Source: Dehalobacter sp. DCA (GTDB taxonomy: Bacteria; Bacillota; Desulfitobacteriia; Desulfitobacteriales; Syntrophobotulaceae). Taken from it: a stretch of 64,000 nucleotides of DNA. Below are positions 34,005-41,627 of the stretch, piece by piece (within the stretch, counting starts at the first letter, position 1; every line of letters starts with the position of its first letter). A model generated the notes under the pieces. That model was not told where the DNA came from, ran no database searches, and saw only the letters and a program-made list of their open reading frames with translations. Made by a program: the position numbers and the translations under genes. Location: contig NC_018866.1 in assembly GCF_000305775.1 (NCBI RefSeq), positions 2,747,001 to 2,811,000 on the forward strand, given 5' to 3'.

Positions 34005-34984
34005 TTACCCCCTATGGTCCATTTAATCAGCATTGCGCCATAGGTAAGCCCTCCTCCGAATCCGACAAGAACGAGCAGATCCCCTTTATGGATTAACTTC
34101 CCTTTGGCCATTTCATCCAGGGCAATTGGGATACTCGCACTCGAAGTATTTCCATAATTGGGAAGGTTGACATAAAACTTCGCCTGATCCACCTTCAGCT
34201 TTTTGGCCGCTGAATCGATAATTCGCAGGTTTGCCTGGTGCGGTATGATATGGTTAATGTCTTCCAGCGTATAGGGTGTTTTTTCAAGCGTCTTTAAAAT
34301 GCACTCGGGTAAAATATTGACTGCAAATTTAAAAACTTCCCGTCCGTTCATTTTGGCATACGGGGGCTTTGCTTCCCCGGCCTCAATAAAGATGTTCTTG
34401 AGCGGAAGGGCAGGACATTCCAAACATTCACCTTTGCTACCATCAGAACCAATTACTTCAGAAATAATGCCCTGATCTCCTCTTTTGATAACCGCCGCAC
34501 CCGCCCCGTCTGCAAACAGAACACAAGTGCTGCGGTCTTCCCAGTCCGTTATTTTGGAAAGGACCTCAGCACCAATGATCAGTGCCTTCTGATACATCCC
34601 TGTTCTGATAAACTGGGAGGCAATGCTGAGTCCAAAAATAAAACCGGTACAGGCTGCACTGATATCGAAACAAGCTGCCCGGCTGGCTCCGAGACTATTC
34701 TGGACAAAACATGCCGTTGACGGGAAAAAATAGTCCGGTGTAACTGTGGCCACAATAATCAGATCAAGCTCCTCAGCTGCAACTCCGGCATCATCAAGCG
34801 CTCTGCGGGCGGCTGCAACTGCCAGATCCGCTGTGGTTTCCGTCAGTGAAATTCTGCGTTCTTTGATCCCTGTCCGGGTACGGATCCATTCATCGCTTGT
34901 GTCAACAATCTTAGACAGATTATCATTCGTCACCCTGTTTTCAGGAACATAGCTGCCAGTGCCAATTATCTCGACGTCATACAT
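34001..34984 (-). CDS. fabH: 3-oxoacyl-[acyl-carrier-protein] synthase III
   Basis: FabH starts fatty-acid synthesis by condensing acetyl- or branched acyl-CoA with malonyl-ACP. The Cys-His-Asn triad is visible: SAACTGFIFGL (Cys about residue 112), IPHQANLRIID (His about 252) and NYGNTSSASIP (Asn about 282). It has the signature DEWIRTRTGIKERR near residue 33 and ends LVGFGGGLTYGAMLIKW. The 327-residue length is exact. ATG 34984 lies after AAAGGAAATTTGGAA, a moderate SD. It is the first enzyme gene of the cluster, following the FabT-like regulator by about 100 bp. Confidence 0.96.
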   Translation of the reverse strand: MYDVEIIGTGSYVPENRVTNDNLSKIVDTSDEWIRTRTGIKERRISLTETTADLAVAAARRALDDAGVAAEELDLIIVATVTPDYFFPSTACFVQNSLGASRAACFDISAACTGFIFGLSIASQFIRTGMYQKALIIGAEVLSKITDWEDRSTCVLFADGAGAAVIKRGDQGIISEVIGSDGSKGECLECPALPLKNIFIEAGEAKPPYAKMNGREVFKFAVNILPECILKTLEKTPYTLEDINHIIPHQANLRIIDSAAKKLKVDQAKFYVNLPNYGNTSSASIPIALDEMAKGKLIHKGDLLVLVGFGGGLTYGAMLIKWTIGGK

Positions 34985-35085
34985 ATTTCCAAATTTCCTT
35001 TTCTCTCATATTATTTCGTTTATTATCATCCATTACGAATCTTCTGTTCGTTTACCTTTTTCATATATCTTTTGTGTATCTCTTG

Positions 35086-35538
35086 TTAATGATTAAAGGA
35101 ATACTTCGAATCAAAAAATTCGGTGAGTTTCTGCAATGATTCGATTAAAATATTCTCCTGTTCCCCTAATCCGAGAAGCATATGCTTGACCATATCCAGA
35201 TGGAATTTTTCATGAATCCTGTAGGCAAGCTTTCCCCTTCGGGTCAGACTGATCCTGACAATTCTCCGGTCTGCCTCATCCCTTTGTCTGGAAACGTACT
35301 CCTTTTTAACAAGGTTATTGATGAAAGAAGTAAGCGCTCCGACAGTGATACCCAAATCGGCGGCAACCTGAGACATTGTCCTATCCTGATACATTCCAAT
35401 CGCTTCAATCGCATGCAGTTCTGAGATAGACAGATTATTCAATGGTCCTTTCTTAATCTCATTCTGCTCTACATCTAGAATTTGATTAAATGTTCCAATC
35501 AGAAGTTCATTTAAAACAGTACGAATATTTGTTTCCAA
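35086..35538 (-). CDS. fabT: MarR-family regulator of fatty-acid synthesis (FabT-like)
   Basis: A MarR winged-helix protein at the head of the fab/acc cluster, the position of FabT in streptococci, where FabT with acyl-ACP represses fab genes. The core is clear: LNNLSISELHAIEAIG, the recognition helix in LGITVGALTSFINNLVKKEYV, and the wing DEADRRIVRISLTRRG. The frame is open to TTG 35613 (175 residues), but a good promoter lies inside that extension. TTG 35538 has GAGAGGAAG upstream, gives 150 residues, and aligns with known FabT lengths, so it is preferred. An ATTTG-N5-CAAAT inverted repeat overlaps the -35 box and is a good autoregulatory operator. Confidence 0.85.
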   Translation of the reverse strand: METNIRTVLNELLIGTFNQILDVEQNEIKKGPLNNLSISELHAIEAIGMYQDRTMSQVAADLGITVGALTSFINNLVKKEYVSRQRDEADRRIVRISLTRRGKLAYRIHEKFHLDMVKHMLLGLGEQENILIESLQKLTEFFDSKYSFNH

Positions 35539-35567
35539 CCTCTCACTTCCTCTCAGCGCATAATCAA

Positions 35568-35599
35568 AGTTTACCTCATTTTTAATTTGGTTGTCAAAT
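35568..35599 (-). promoter_or_regulatory. fabT promoter with overlapping inverted repeat
   Basis: On the minus strand TTGACA (35592-35597) and TAAACT (35568-35573) are 18 bp apart. ATTTG-gttgt-CAAAT (35585-35599) overlaps the -35 box. FabT operators in streptococci contain TTTGA-type half sites, so this is a candidate FabT box. It implies a transcript starting near 35561, downstream of the longest possible fabT start. Confidence 0.65.
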
Positions 35600-35809
35600 A
35601 TTTTAGTATTCAAACCAACTTGTACATCTCCTGGTTTAGTCTGAATATTTTTAGAAGGATTTCCACTATCCCTTTATGGATTTTCCTATTTTAGCCTTAA
35701 AGACGAAAAAAATTTAAGGTCGGGTTTGTCCTTCTGTCCAGCGGACAGGTAATCCTTTCATACAATGAGAAATGAGAAGAGAAAAAATATCTGCTGGGAG
35801 TGAGCTTTC

Positions 35810-36166
35810 ATGACCTGTCCGAAAGGAACAATCTCATATCAGATCAAGCCGGGTGATACTTTTTATAGCCTTGCCCGCAAATTCAATACAACTGCAGAGG
35901 CAATTGCATCGGTGAACACAGGAGTAAACCCGAATAACCTGAAACCGGGGGACTTGATCTGCATTCCGATCAGAAGGAGCGTTGTCTCATGTCCGCCGGC
36001 GAACCGTTATGTTATCAAAGCAGGTGATACCTTTTCTAAATTAGCCGGTAAATACCACCTTTCAACAGCTTCGCTTATCTCACTGAACCCCGGAGTTGAT
36101 CCCACGAACCTGCGGATCGGCCAGATGATCTGTCTTCCTGTCAAGAGACGGAGAAGATCCCACTAA
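35810..36166 (+). CDS. two-LysM protein, probable spore coat or wall-binding protein
   Basis: The 118-residue protein is two LysM domains (about residues 7-52 and 63-108) and little else. Each has the xYxIKxGDTFxxLA start, an N-P-G-V-x-P-x-N-L core and an IxIG/PGDLICIP-like end. LysM binds N-acetylglucosamine in peptidoglycan or chitin. There is no signal peptide, which in spore-formers is common for coat or cortex proteins made in the mother cell (SafA-like). A basic tail RRRRSH ends it. GGGAG lies 9 nt before ATG 35810. Upstream a CATACAAT at 35759-35766 resembles a sigma-E -10 box, but no convincing -35 was seen. Confidence 0.85.
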   Translation: MTCPKGTISYQIKPGDTFYSLARKFNTTAEAIASVNTGVNPNNLKPGDLICIPIRRSVVSCPPANRYVIKAGDTFSKLAGKYHLSTASLISLNPGVDPTNLRIGQMICLPVKRRRRSH

Positions 36167-36169
36167 GGA

Positions 36170-36871
36170 CTATGTGATCAAAGATATAAGAAGTGACAGA
36201 ACAAACAGATTCCAGAAGGATTCCACAGCAGCCATGATTTGCGTCCCGCTTTTTTCCGGTGTCACATTAAAAGTTTCCCCCACTGAAATACTACCAATGC
36301 TTAAAGAAAGAAACGAAATAAGCTGAGTTACAGGCGTTTTTCCGATTGTTCCGGAAAAGGAAGACGGATAAAGCGTGTAGACCAGATTAAAGAGCAGTGC
36401 AAAAAACAAAATGACTGTGATCAGCGGAAGAATAATATCCTTTAGTTTGGCGTCTTTCCTTTCCTCGAGGGTTAACGTTTCGAAGATATAAGTCCCGGCG
36501 CCCAGAGAAGCAATGATCGCATAGATATTAACAAAAAAAATAAATTTTGAATATCCTCTGCTGAAACTGCGGCCGTACAAACTAAATCCGACCGTAAGCG
36601 CGGCCGCAGCTCCGAAAATTGCCGGCGTAAGCAATATCAGATTGGCCCCGGAGGGAACCGGAGGTTCAAAGAGAGGATGGATGCCGCTATTCCAGCTATT
36701 TTGCTGCATAGGACAGCCCCAAAGCTTTCTGGGATTGCCCGGCTGCGGTTGATAATAATAATTTACCGGATTGCTGTGGTTTACGGCATATCTGTAATTA
36801 AAGTCATTCGTGTGAGTCACCCCATTCCAAAAAATGATCATGGCAATAATAATATATGCGGCCTCCTTCAA
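36170..36871 (-). CDS. membrane protein with degenerate ion-channel-like pore
   Basis: I do not recognise a named family. The 233-residue protein has an N-terminal helix, an external-looking Asn/Tyr/Pro-rich segment (residues 20-75, with YYYQPQPGNPR), then helices at about 78-98, 108-128, 142-165 and 212-232. The last two flank a segment ISFLSLSIGSISVGETFNVTP, which has the layout of an Ion_trans_2 pore: outer helix, pore loop, filter, inner helix with AAVESFWNLFVLSLLIS. The potassium filter TVGYGD is replaced by SVGETF. The start is uncertain: TTG 36871 has no SD, while AAGGAGG lies within codons 2-4 and points to a start further in (an ATT about 8 nt on, or ATG 36841, 20 nt on). Confidence 0.6.
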   Translation of the reverse strand: MKEAAYIIIAMIIFWNGVTHTNDFNYRYAVNHSNPVNYYYQPQPGNPRKLWGCPMQQNSWNSGIHPLFEPPVPSGANLILLTPAIFGAAAALTVGFSLYGRSFSRGYSKFIFFVNIYAIIASLGAGTYIFETLTLEERKDAKLKDIILPLITVILFFALLFNLVYTLYPSSFSGTIGKTPVTQLISFLSLSIGSISVGETFNVTPEKSGTQIMAAVESFWNLFVLSLLISLIT

Positions 36872-36901
36872 TAATTTTCCATTTATGCAAGCCTTATAAA
36901 A

Positions 36902-36921
36902 AAAGACGCCGAGGCGTCTTT
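36902..36921. terminator. short GC hairpin between divergent genes
   Basis: AAAGACGC (36902-36909) pairs perfectly with GCGTCTTT (36914-36921), loop CGAG, with A-runs and T-runs on both sides. It looks like a terminator but lies upstream of both flanking genes, so it might act in a leader or stop read-through. Confidence 0.55.
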
Positions 36922-37037
36922 AGAAATTTATTGATTTTGCTAACCACATAGTAAATTAATTTTTGTTCATAATAATAAGAAGTATAAACGCCAAAGCTTT
37001 AGCGTTAATAAGATACTCGCCCAAGGAGGTGAAAAAA

Positions 37038-37187
37038 ATGGGTTCAATTAAATGTACAGTCACCGAGTGTCATTACAATAAAGATGTCATGTGCGATGCG
37101 CCGATGATTCAGGTGAATCATAGCGGAGTCAAGTATACCCAAGGCTCGGAAGAAACACAGTGTGATACCTTCAAACCTCAGAAGTAA
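37038..37187 (+). CDS. DUF1540 domain protein
   Basis: A 49-residue protein with the DUF1540 pattern of four spaced cysteines: CTVTECHYNKDVMCDAP near the start and CDTF near the end, which suggests binding of a metal such as zinc. Such small proteins are common in spore-forming clostridia, where some are made in spores; the function is unproven. ATG 37038 has AAGGAGG at 8 nt. The frame is open a further 25 codons upstream, but that part has no SD and lacks similarity to the family. A strong terminator follows directly, so it is a single-gene unit. Confidence 0.85.
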   Translation: MGSIKCTVTECHYNKDVMCDAPMIQVNHSGVKYTQGSEETQCDTFKPQK

Positions 37188-37213
37188 TGAATGCCAGGCG
37201 TATGAAATTCCAG

Positions 37214-37261
37214 AGCCCATGTTCGCACCATGTCAACGTTAGTATGGTACGAACATGGGCT
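37214..37261. terminator. terminator shared by DUF1540 and thioesterase genes
   Basis: AGCCCATGTTCGCACCAT pairs with ATGGTACGAACATGGGCT with one mismatch (about 17 bp). The plus-strand tail is TTCTATTTTATTG. It lies between convergent genes and stops DUF1540 transcription best. Confidence 0.85.
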
Positions 37262-37268
37262 TTCTATT

Positions 37269-37652
37269 TTATTGTTTTCTGTAAACCGTTCCCTGAAACA
37301 TGGCGATGAGATTGTCTTTCTCATCTGTGACTTCAACCAGATAGGTCGCTATTTTCCGGTTTAGGGATACTTCTTTGGCTCTGGCGGTGAGTATTCCCAG
37401 ACCGGCAGCTTGACAATAGGTAATACTGACATTTACGGCAATTGCCGTACCCTCCCGGGAATTCGACGCTGCAGCGAGTGTCGAATCCGCCAGCGTGAAA
37501 ATGGCTCCTCCCTGAACGATCCCAAGCGCATTCAAATGGTGCTCGTCTATCTTTAACCTGGCCTCAGCCGTTCCGGCTTCGGCTTTGAGTATTTCTATCC
37601 CAACATATTTTGCAAAAATATCCTTACTCATTTCCTCTAATATGTTATCCAT
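37269..37652 (-). CDS. PaaI-type hot-dog thioesterase
   Basis: A 127-residue hot-dog fold protein of the PaaI/YdiI group that hydrolyses acyl- or aryl-CoA thioesters. The signature HHLNALGIVQGGAIFTLADSTLAAASNS includes the conserved Asn and Gly-Gly of the active-site helix, followed by AVNVSITYCQAA. The substrate is not predictable. Its start codon lies inside the last codons of the histidine-kinase gene (16-bp overlap), so it is translationally coupled to signalling genes. AAAGGATGA precedes the ATG. The pairing of a thioesterase with a hybrid signalling operon is unusual, and its meaning is unknown. Confidence 0.87.
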   Translation of the reverse strand: MDNILEEMSKDIFAKYVGIEILKAEAGTAEARLKIDEHHLNALGIVQGGAIFTLADSTLAAASNSREGTAIAVNVSITYCQAAGLGILTARAKEVSLNRKIATYLVEVTDEKDNLIAMFQGTVYRKQ

Positions 37653-39256
37653 TTTGTCATCCTTTCTGCCGAGCCGGCATGAACCAAAGGAAGTTCAAAC
37701 CAGAAATGGCTTCCCTTTCCCTCTTGACTGTCAAATCCAAGATTTCCGCCCATCAGTTCAATCAATTCTCTGGCAACCGACAACCCAATCCCGGTACCTT
37801 CGATTAAATGGTTGATATTCGATGCCCTGAAAAAAGGATCAAATATCTTACCCTGTTCTTCCAACGGAATGCCTAAACCACTATCGATGATGCTGAACCG
37901 CAGCCACCCATCAAACTCCTGACAGCTGGATTCAATGATTCCATTATCAAAACTATATTTAATCGCATTCGAAAAAATATTCAGCAGCACTTGTTTCAAA
38001 CGGATCTGGTCTGCCGCCACACAATAATTCTCACACCCGGAATACGCTGCCGTGATCGCAATTCCTTTCAGATCAGCCAGAGGCTTGACTAAATTGATCG
38101 AAGCTTCTACGACAGGTTTTATTTCTACCGGTTTAATCACGACATCAAATTTGCCTGTTTCAATCTTCGCGAGATCAAGGACTTTATTAATCAGGTCAAG
38201 TAAGTGGTTCCCTGCTTTATAGATTTCTTTGACACTCTGCTTCTGAAATTCGTTTAAAGGAGCCTCCGTATCGATCTCCAGGAGTTGGGCAAAACCCATA
38301 ATCGCATTCAGGGGTGTTTTAAATTCGTGGCTCATACTCGAGAGGAATTCCGATTTGGCCAGACTGGCCCGTTCAGCCTCCATCTTGGCTGAAATAAGCG
38401 AATTCTCCAGGGCCTTCCTATCGGTAATATTCCTTACGGAGATGGAAACACTATGCCTATCATTGTCAATAAGGGCTATCCGTGCCTGATACCAACGGAC
38501 GCCTTTTGAAGTGCTCAGGAAATATTCAAATACCTCCGGTTCCTTGCCTTGAATAGCACGACTGATCAAGGTCATGTTGATTTTTGCGGTCTCCTCATCC
38601 ATAACGGAATAAAAGGAGGAACCAATGATTTCAGCAGCCGGTCTAATCAAAATACTCTGATCATTTGTCCAAGCATTCCGAATGATTCCGGATTCATCTA
38701 CTTCAAAAATAGCATCATCAATGGATTTCACCAGAGCCTGCAGATTTTCTTCCTTTTTCCTGATTTCAGACTGGTAAACTGTCAGATTGGCATCGAGATG
38801 ATGCAGCCGTTTACCTAATTGTACGACTGAGACTGCCGTATCCTGCAGCTCTTCAATGAAGAAATCCGGTTGTTCCTGGAGGTACTGTCCTGTGCCGATA
38901 TCAAGGACCATCTGCTTAATCCTGGTCAGAGGCTCCGAGATCGCCTTGTTTATTCGATGAGCTTTCCGGTAAAACATGATGATAAATATACTATAGAAAA
39001 TAAGAAGACCTACAATGATAAAACGGCCAATACGGTACAATTGATCACTTAAACCGTTCAGCGTGGCATAGAGCTTTTCTCCCTGACCAGCAATCGACAT
39101 ACCTGATACTTCTTTATGCAGCCAGAAGTGCCCGAGAATGAAAATAGCAATAAGCACCAATCCCATGATGATCAATGGAATGAGTGCTTCGCAAACATAG
39201 GTGCGCCAAGTCCACTGGAAAAGCGGTAGCTTTTTCTTTAACTCTTTTGACCTCAT
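37637..39256 (-). CDS. PAS-containing membrane sensor histidine kinase
   Basis: A 539-residue sensor kinase with two N-terminal membrane helices (about 22-48 and 75-95), separated by a short outer loop of only 25 residues, so it may sense membrane or cytoplasmic signals. A HAMP-like linker and coiled coil follow, then a PAS domain (about 175-285), the HisKA dimerisation domain with the phospho-accepting His in SSMSHEFKTPLNA (about residue 309), and the HATPase_c domain with NAIKYSFDNG, DSGLGIP and GTGIGLSVARELIELMGG. It follows the HD-GYP response regulator by 49 bp on the same strand, so the two probably form a phospho-relay pair. The SD is weak. Confidence 0.9.
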   Translation of the reverse strand: MRSKELKKKLPLFQWTWRTYVCEALIPLIIMGLVLIAIFILGHFWLHKEVSGMSIAGQGEKLYATLNGLSDQLYRIGRFIIVGLLIFYSIFIIMFYRKAHRINKAISEPLTRIKQMVLDIGTGQYLQEQPDFFIEELQDTAVSVVQLGKRLHHLDANLTVYQSEIRKKEENLQALVKSIDDAIFEVDESGIIRNAWTNDQSILIRPAAEIIGSSFYSVMDEETAKINMTLISRAIQGKEPEVFEYFLSTSKGVRWYQARIALIDNDRHSVSISVRNITDRKALENSLISAKMEAERASLAKSEFLSSMSHEFKTPLNAIMGFAQLLEIDTEAPLNEFQKQSVKEIYKAGNHLLDLINKVLDLAKIETGKFDVVIKPVEIKPVVEASINLVKPLADLKGIAITAAYSGCENYCVAADQIRLKQVLLNIFSNAIKYSFDNGIIESSCQEFDGWLRFSIIDSGLGIPLEEQGKIFDPFFRASNINHLIEGTGIGLSVARELIELMGGNLGFDSQEGKGSHFWFELPLVHAGSAERMTKWITY

Positions 39257-39305
39257 TCCAACACCGCCGCCGTTTATTACATTCGATGACCATGGGCAGA
39301 ACTTG

Positions 39306-40364
39306 TTATTTATAGATCTCCGTAATTTCCCTGATTACCGGCATAATTTTCAGAAAATGATCGACAAGAGAAGGATCGAAATGTGTGCCTCTGCCTTTTT
39401 CTATCTCAGCTGAGGCTTCGTCGATTTCCCACGCCTTCTTGTAAGGACGCTCCGAAATCAAAGCATCAAACACATCACAGATGGCTGTGATTCGTCCCAC
39501 CAACGGGATCTCCTCTCCTTGAAGCCCGCTCGGATAACCGTTTCCATCCCATTTTTCATGATGATACAGCGCAATCTGCTCAGCAAGCTTAATCATTTCC
39601 GCTGAACTGCCGGCCAGGATCTGAGCCCCTTTAACGGTATGGGTTTTCATTTTTTCCCAATCATCAGGAGTGAGTTTTCCTGGTGTCAGCAGTACTTCGT
39701 CGGGAATGCCAATTTTTCCAATGTCATGCAGCGTACTGGCATGAAACATTAGTTCACAGTCTTTTTCCGGCAGTCCGAAGGCTTTACCAAGTTCATACGT
39801 GTATTTGCTCATTCGCAGAATGTGATTTCCTGTCTCGCTGTCCCGAAATTCTGCGGCTCTCGCCAGCCTGTGGATCAGTTCAACCTGCAAATCTTCCAGT
39901 TCTTTTGTTCTCTGGTGGACTTTATTGACCAGTCTGCGGTTGTTCTCTTTGATTTCGTTGTTCAGTAAACGTATTTCCAGTATATTTTTGATTCGCATCA
40001 GAACTTCAGCATAATCGAAGGGCTTCCCAATAAAATCTTTGGCGCCGAGCGTCAAGGCTTTCAGTCTGTGCTCCTGATCGTTGTAGGCTGTAATGGCAAT
40101 GATCGGAAGAAAGTCATCCTCTTTGACTGCATTCAACTGCTCCATTACCTCAAATCCATCAAGGTAAGGCATCCTTAAATCCATTAAAATCAGATCGGGA
40201 TTATGCTCCCGATATAAGGACAGGGTTTCCCTGGAATCAGTGGTGGACATGATATTGCTGTATCCCGACATTTTTAACAGTTTTTCAAGCAACAAAATAT
40301 TTACTGAATTATCGTCGACGATTAGTATTCTGGCCCTTGAAATACTATCAGTATTTATCTTCAT
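39306..40364 (-). CDS. Response regulator with HD-GYP c-di-GMP phosphodiesterase domain
   Basis: The N-terminal receiver domain (about 10-130) has the acidic pocket VDDNS and the phospho-acceptor Asp in LILMDLRMPYLDG (about residue 60). A coiled-coil linker joins it to an HD-GYP domain: LHDIGKIGIPD (about 215), HTVKGAQIL, ALYHHEKWDGNGYPSGL (GYP about 275), and AICDVFDALISERPYKKAW. HD-GYP enzymes degrade cyclic-di-GMP; RpfG is the model with the same layout. All metal ligands appear intact. It is transcribed with the downstream PAS histidine kinase. GGGAGG lies 3-4 nt before ATG 40364, rather close. Confidence 0.93.
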   Translation of the reverse strand: MKINTDSISRARILIVDDNSVNILLLEKLLKMSGYSNIMSTTDSRETLSLYREHNPDLILMDLRMPYLDGFEVMEQLNAVKEDDFLPIIAITAYNDQEHRLKALTLGAKDFIGKPFDYAEVLMRIKNILEIRLLNNEIKENNRRLVNKVHQRTKELEDLQVELIHRLARAAEFRDSETGNHILRMSKYTYELGKAFGLPEKDCELMFHASTLHDIGKIGIPDEVLLTPGKLTPDDWEKMKTHTVKGAQILAGSSAEMIKLAEQIALYHHEKWDGNGYPSGLQGEEIPLVGRITAICDVFDALISERPYKKAWEIDEASAEIEKGRGTHFDPSLVDHFLKIMPVIREITEIYK

Positions 40365-40506
40365 CCGCCTCCCAATCTTTCACAAATCAACTGCTTATTA
40401 ATGAGGAAATTTCCGGTCAGCCAGCCACTATATCTTAATATACCTTATTCTTATGGGAAATTCTAGATAAAAAATGTTTATCCTTGGAATCTCTACAATT
40501 TTTTCT

Positions 40507-40782
40507 CTAAAATTTTTGCAGAAAATAGACAAGAACAGATATATTCAATATGATCAGAACAGGGATACCGTATACAAAGGCCTTATGCTTGGTTTTGTGT
40601 CGGAAGAAACGCATGGCCAGATAGATCCCCGGAGCACCAAATATCAGTCCTATAAGAAAGAAACGGCGTTCAGAGACCCGTCGGCCTCCCCGTTTGGCCT
40701 TATATTTATCCCACCCCATAACGGAAAAACCATAAATATTTACAAGGACAATGTATCCCCATATAAGCCAGATATATTCCAT
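40507..40782 (-). CDS. DUF1294 family small membrane protein
   Basis: The 91-residue protein has the DUF1294 plan: a helix (3-20), the conserved segment GFSVMGWDKYKAKRGGRRVSERRFFLIGLIFGAPG, a second helix, a basic loop with RHKTKHKAFVYGIPVL, and a last helix. GGGAGG lies 6-8 nt before ATG 40782. The function of the family is unknown. It is a monocistronic gene upstream of, and divergent from, the zinc-ribbon gene. Confidence 0.85.
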   Translation of the reverse strand: MEYIWLIWGYIVLVNIYGFSVMGWDKYKAKRGGRRVSERRFFLIGLIFGAPGIYLAMRFFRHKTKHKAFVYGIPVLIILNISVLVYFLQKF

Positions 40783-40891
40783 ATCTGCAGCCTCCCTTGC
40801 TCAGTCAAAAACCATTTATGACCAAAATCATACCATGAATGAGACAGGAAAAAAATACGCAGAGAAATGCTTGGAAAGATATTAGGACTAA

Positions 40892-40933
40892 ATAGGACAA
40901 AATATAAAGATTATAGGACAAAACATAAAGATT
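40892..40933. repeat. 21-bp tandem repeat upstream of zinc-ribbon gene
   Basis: ATAGGACAAAATATAAAGATT (40892-40912) is followed at once by a copy with one change (40913-40933). A further ATTAGGACTAAAT precedes them. They lie 57-98 bp upstream of the -35 box at 40990 and may be regulator binding sites. Nothing else was seen between 40783 and 40989. Confidence 0.6.
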
Positions 40934-40989
40934 AATAGAAAAAATACTGAGAAGTTTGAAAAATCAGACAGAATACTTTATACTTTGTT

Positions 40990-41018
40990 TTGACAATTTG
41001 TATTTTTTTAGTTATACT
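40990..41018 (+). promoter_or_regulatory. consensus sigma-A promoter of the zinc-ribbon gene
   Basis: TTGACA (40990-40995) and TATACT (41013-41018) with a 17-bp spacer. The start of transcription should be near 41025, leaving a leader of about 108 nt before ATG 41133, which contains a possible CTGCCTCAGGCTCAGGG hairpin. Confidence 0.85.
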
Positions 41019-41132
41019 AAGTATTGCTCGTTAATATTTGAGGGATTAGAAGACCTTCTCGACTGCCTCAGGCTCAGGGAAGATGTCGAATCAACTTCCA
41101 ATGAGGCGGGTAATAAATCTAGGAGGTCATTT

Positions 41133-41432
41133 ATGTATAATGACAAAACACTAAGTTGTAAAGACTGTGGCCGTGAATTCACTTTTTCTGCATCCGAGCA
41201 GGAATTCTACGCTGAAAAAGGATTCACGAACGAACCAGGCCGCTGCCCCGAATGCCGTTCAGCAAGAAAAGCACAGAGCAGAAATGGTGGCTATTCGCGC
41301 CCTCAACGTGAAATGTTCCCTGCTGTTTGTTCTGCTTGTGGCAAAGAAACCACAGTACCTTTCCAACCTACTGGTGACAAACCTGTTTATTGCCGGGATT
41401 GCTACCAACCCCGCTCCAGAAACAACTGGTAA
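41133..41432 (+). CDS. small zinc-ribbon protein (zf-trcl type)
   Basis: The 99-residue protein has two or three CxxC pairs: CKDCGREFTFS, CPECRSARKAQ, then CSACGKETTVPF and CRDCYQPR, as in the probable zinc-binding family zf-trcl. The first half includes the conserved SEQEFYAEKGF. There are no membrane segments. Members are common in Firmicutes and their role (nucleic-acid or ribosome binding) is not settled. TAGGAGG lies 7 nt before ATG 41133; the frame is open to 40956, but the consensus promoter lies within that stretch, so the longer start is excluded. A strong terminator follows. Confidence 0.85.
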   Translation: MYNDKTLSCKDCGREFTFSASEQEFYAEKGFTNEPGRCPECRSARKAQSRNGGYSRPQREMFPAVCSACGKETTVPFQPTGDKPVYCRDCYQPRSRNNW

Positions 41433-41448
41433 TTTAATTGTTATCAGA

Positions 41449-41480
41449 CCCTTCCGGGTATCTTACCCGGGGGGGTTTTT
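41449..41480 (+). terminator. terminator of the zinc-ribbon gene
   Basis: CCCTTCCGGGTA, loop TCT and TACCCGGGGGG form a 12-bp GC-rich stem with two U-G pairs, followed by TTTTTGTTTTTG. It lies 17 bp after the stop codon. Confidence 0.87.
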
Positions 41481-41532
41481 GTTTTTGAGAGCCTATTTAT
41501 TTTTTATGATTAATTTTTCCATTTTACCCCCT

Positions 41533-41560
41533 TGACTACCAGATATAGTATCTGTAAACT
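41533..41560 (+). promoter_or_regulatory. nrdJ promoter with palindromic operator in the spacer
   Basis: TTGACT (41533-41538) and TAAACT (41555-41560) are 17 bp apart. The palindrome CAGATA-TAG-TATCTG (41540-41554) fills the spacer. A second TATATAG-rich site and ACTAC-TT-GTAGT follow downstream. The arrangement would allow repression by a dimeric regulator. It is not a classical pair of NrdR boxes. Confidence 0.6.
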
Positions 41561-41627
41561 TTATATAGTACTACTTGTAGTTTACTAACCGGATTTACAG
41601 TCCGAATGAATTTTGGAGGTATAAACG

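Noticed and set aside
35735..35766. Sigma-E promoter upstream of the LysM gene
   Set aside because: A CATACAAT resembles a sigma-E -10 box, but no acceptable -35 was found at the right distance; not listed as a feature.
40956..41132. N-terminal extension of the zinc-ribbon protein
   Set aside because: The consensus promoter lies inside this stretch, and a strong SD precedes ATG 41133.
41540..41575. NrdR boxes upstream of nrdJ
   Set aside because: The two TATATAG-like sites are only about 17 bp apart instead of about 31, and the better palindrome does not match the NrdR consensus.
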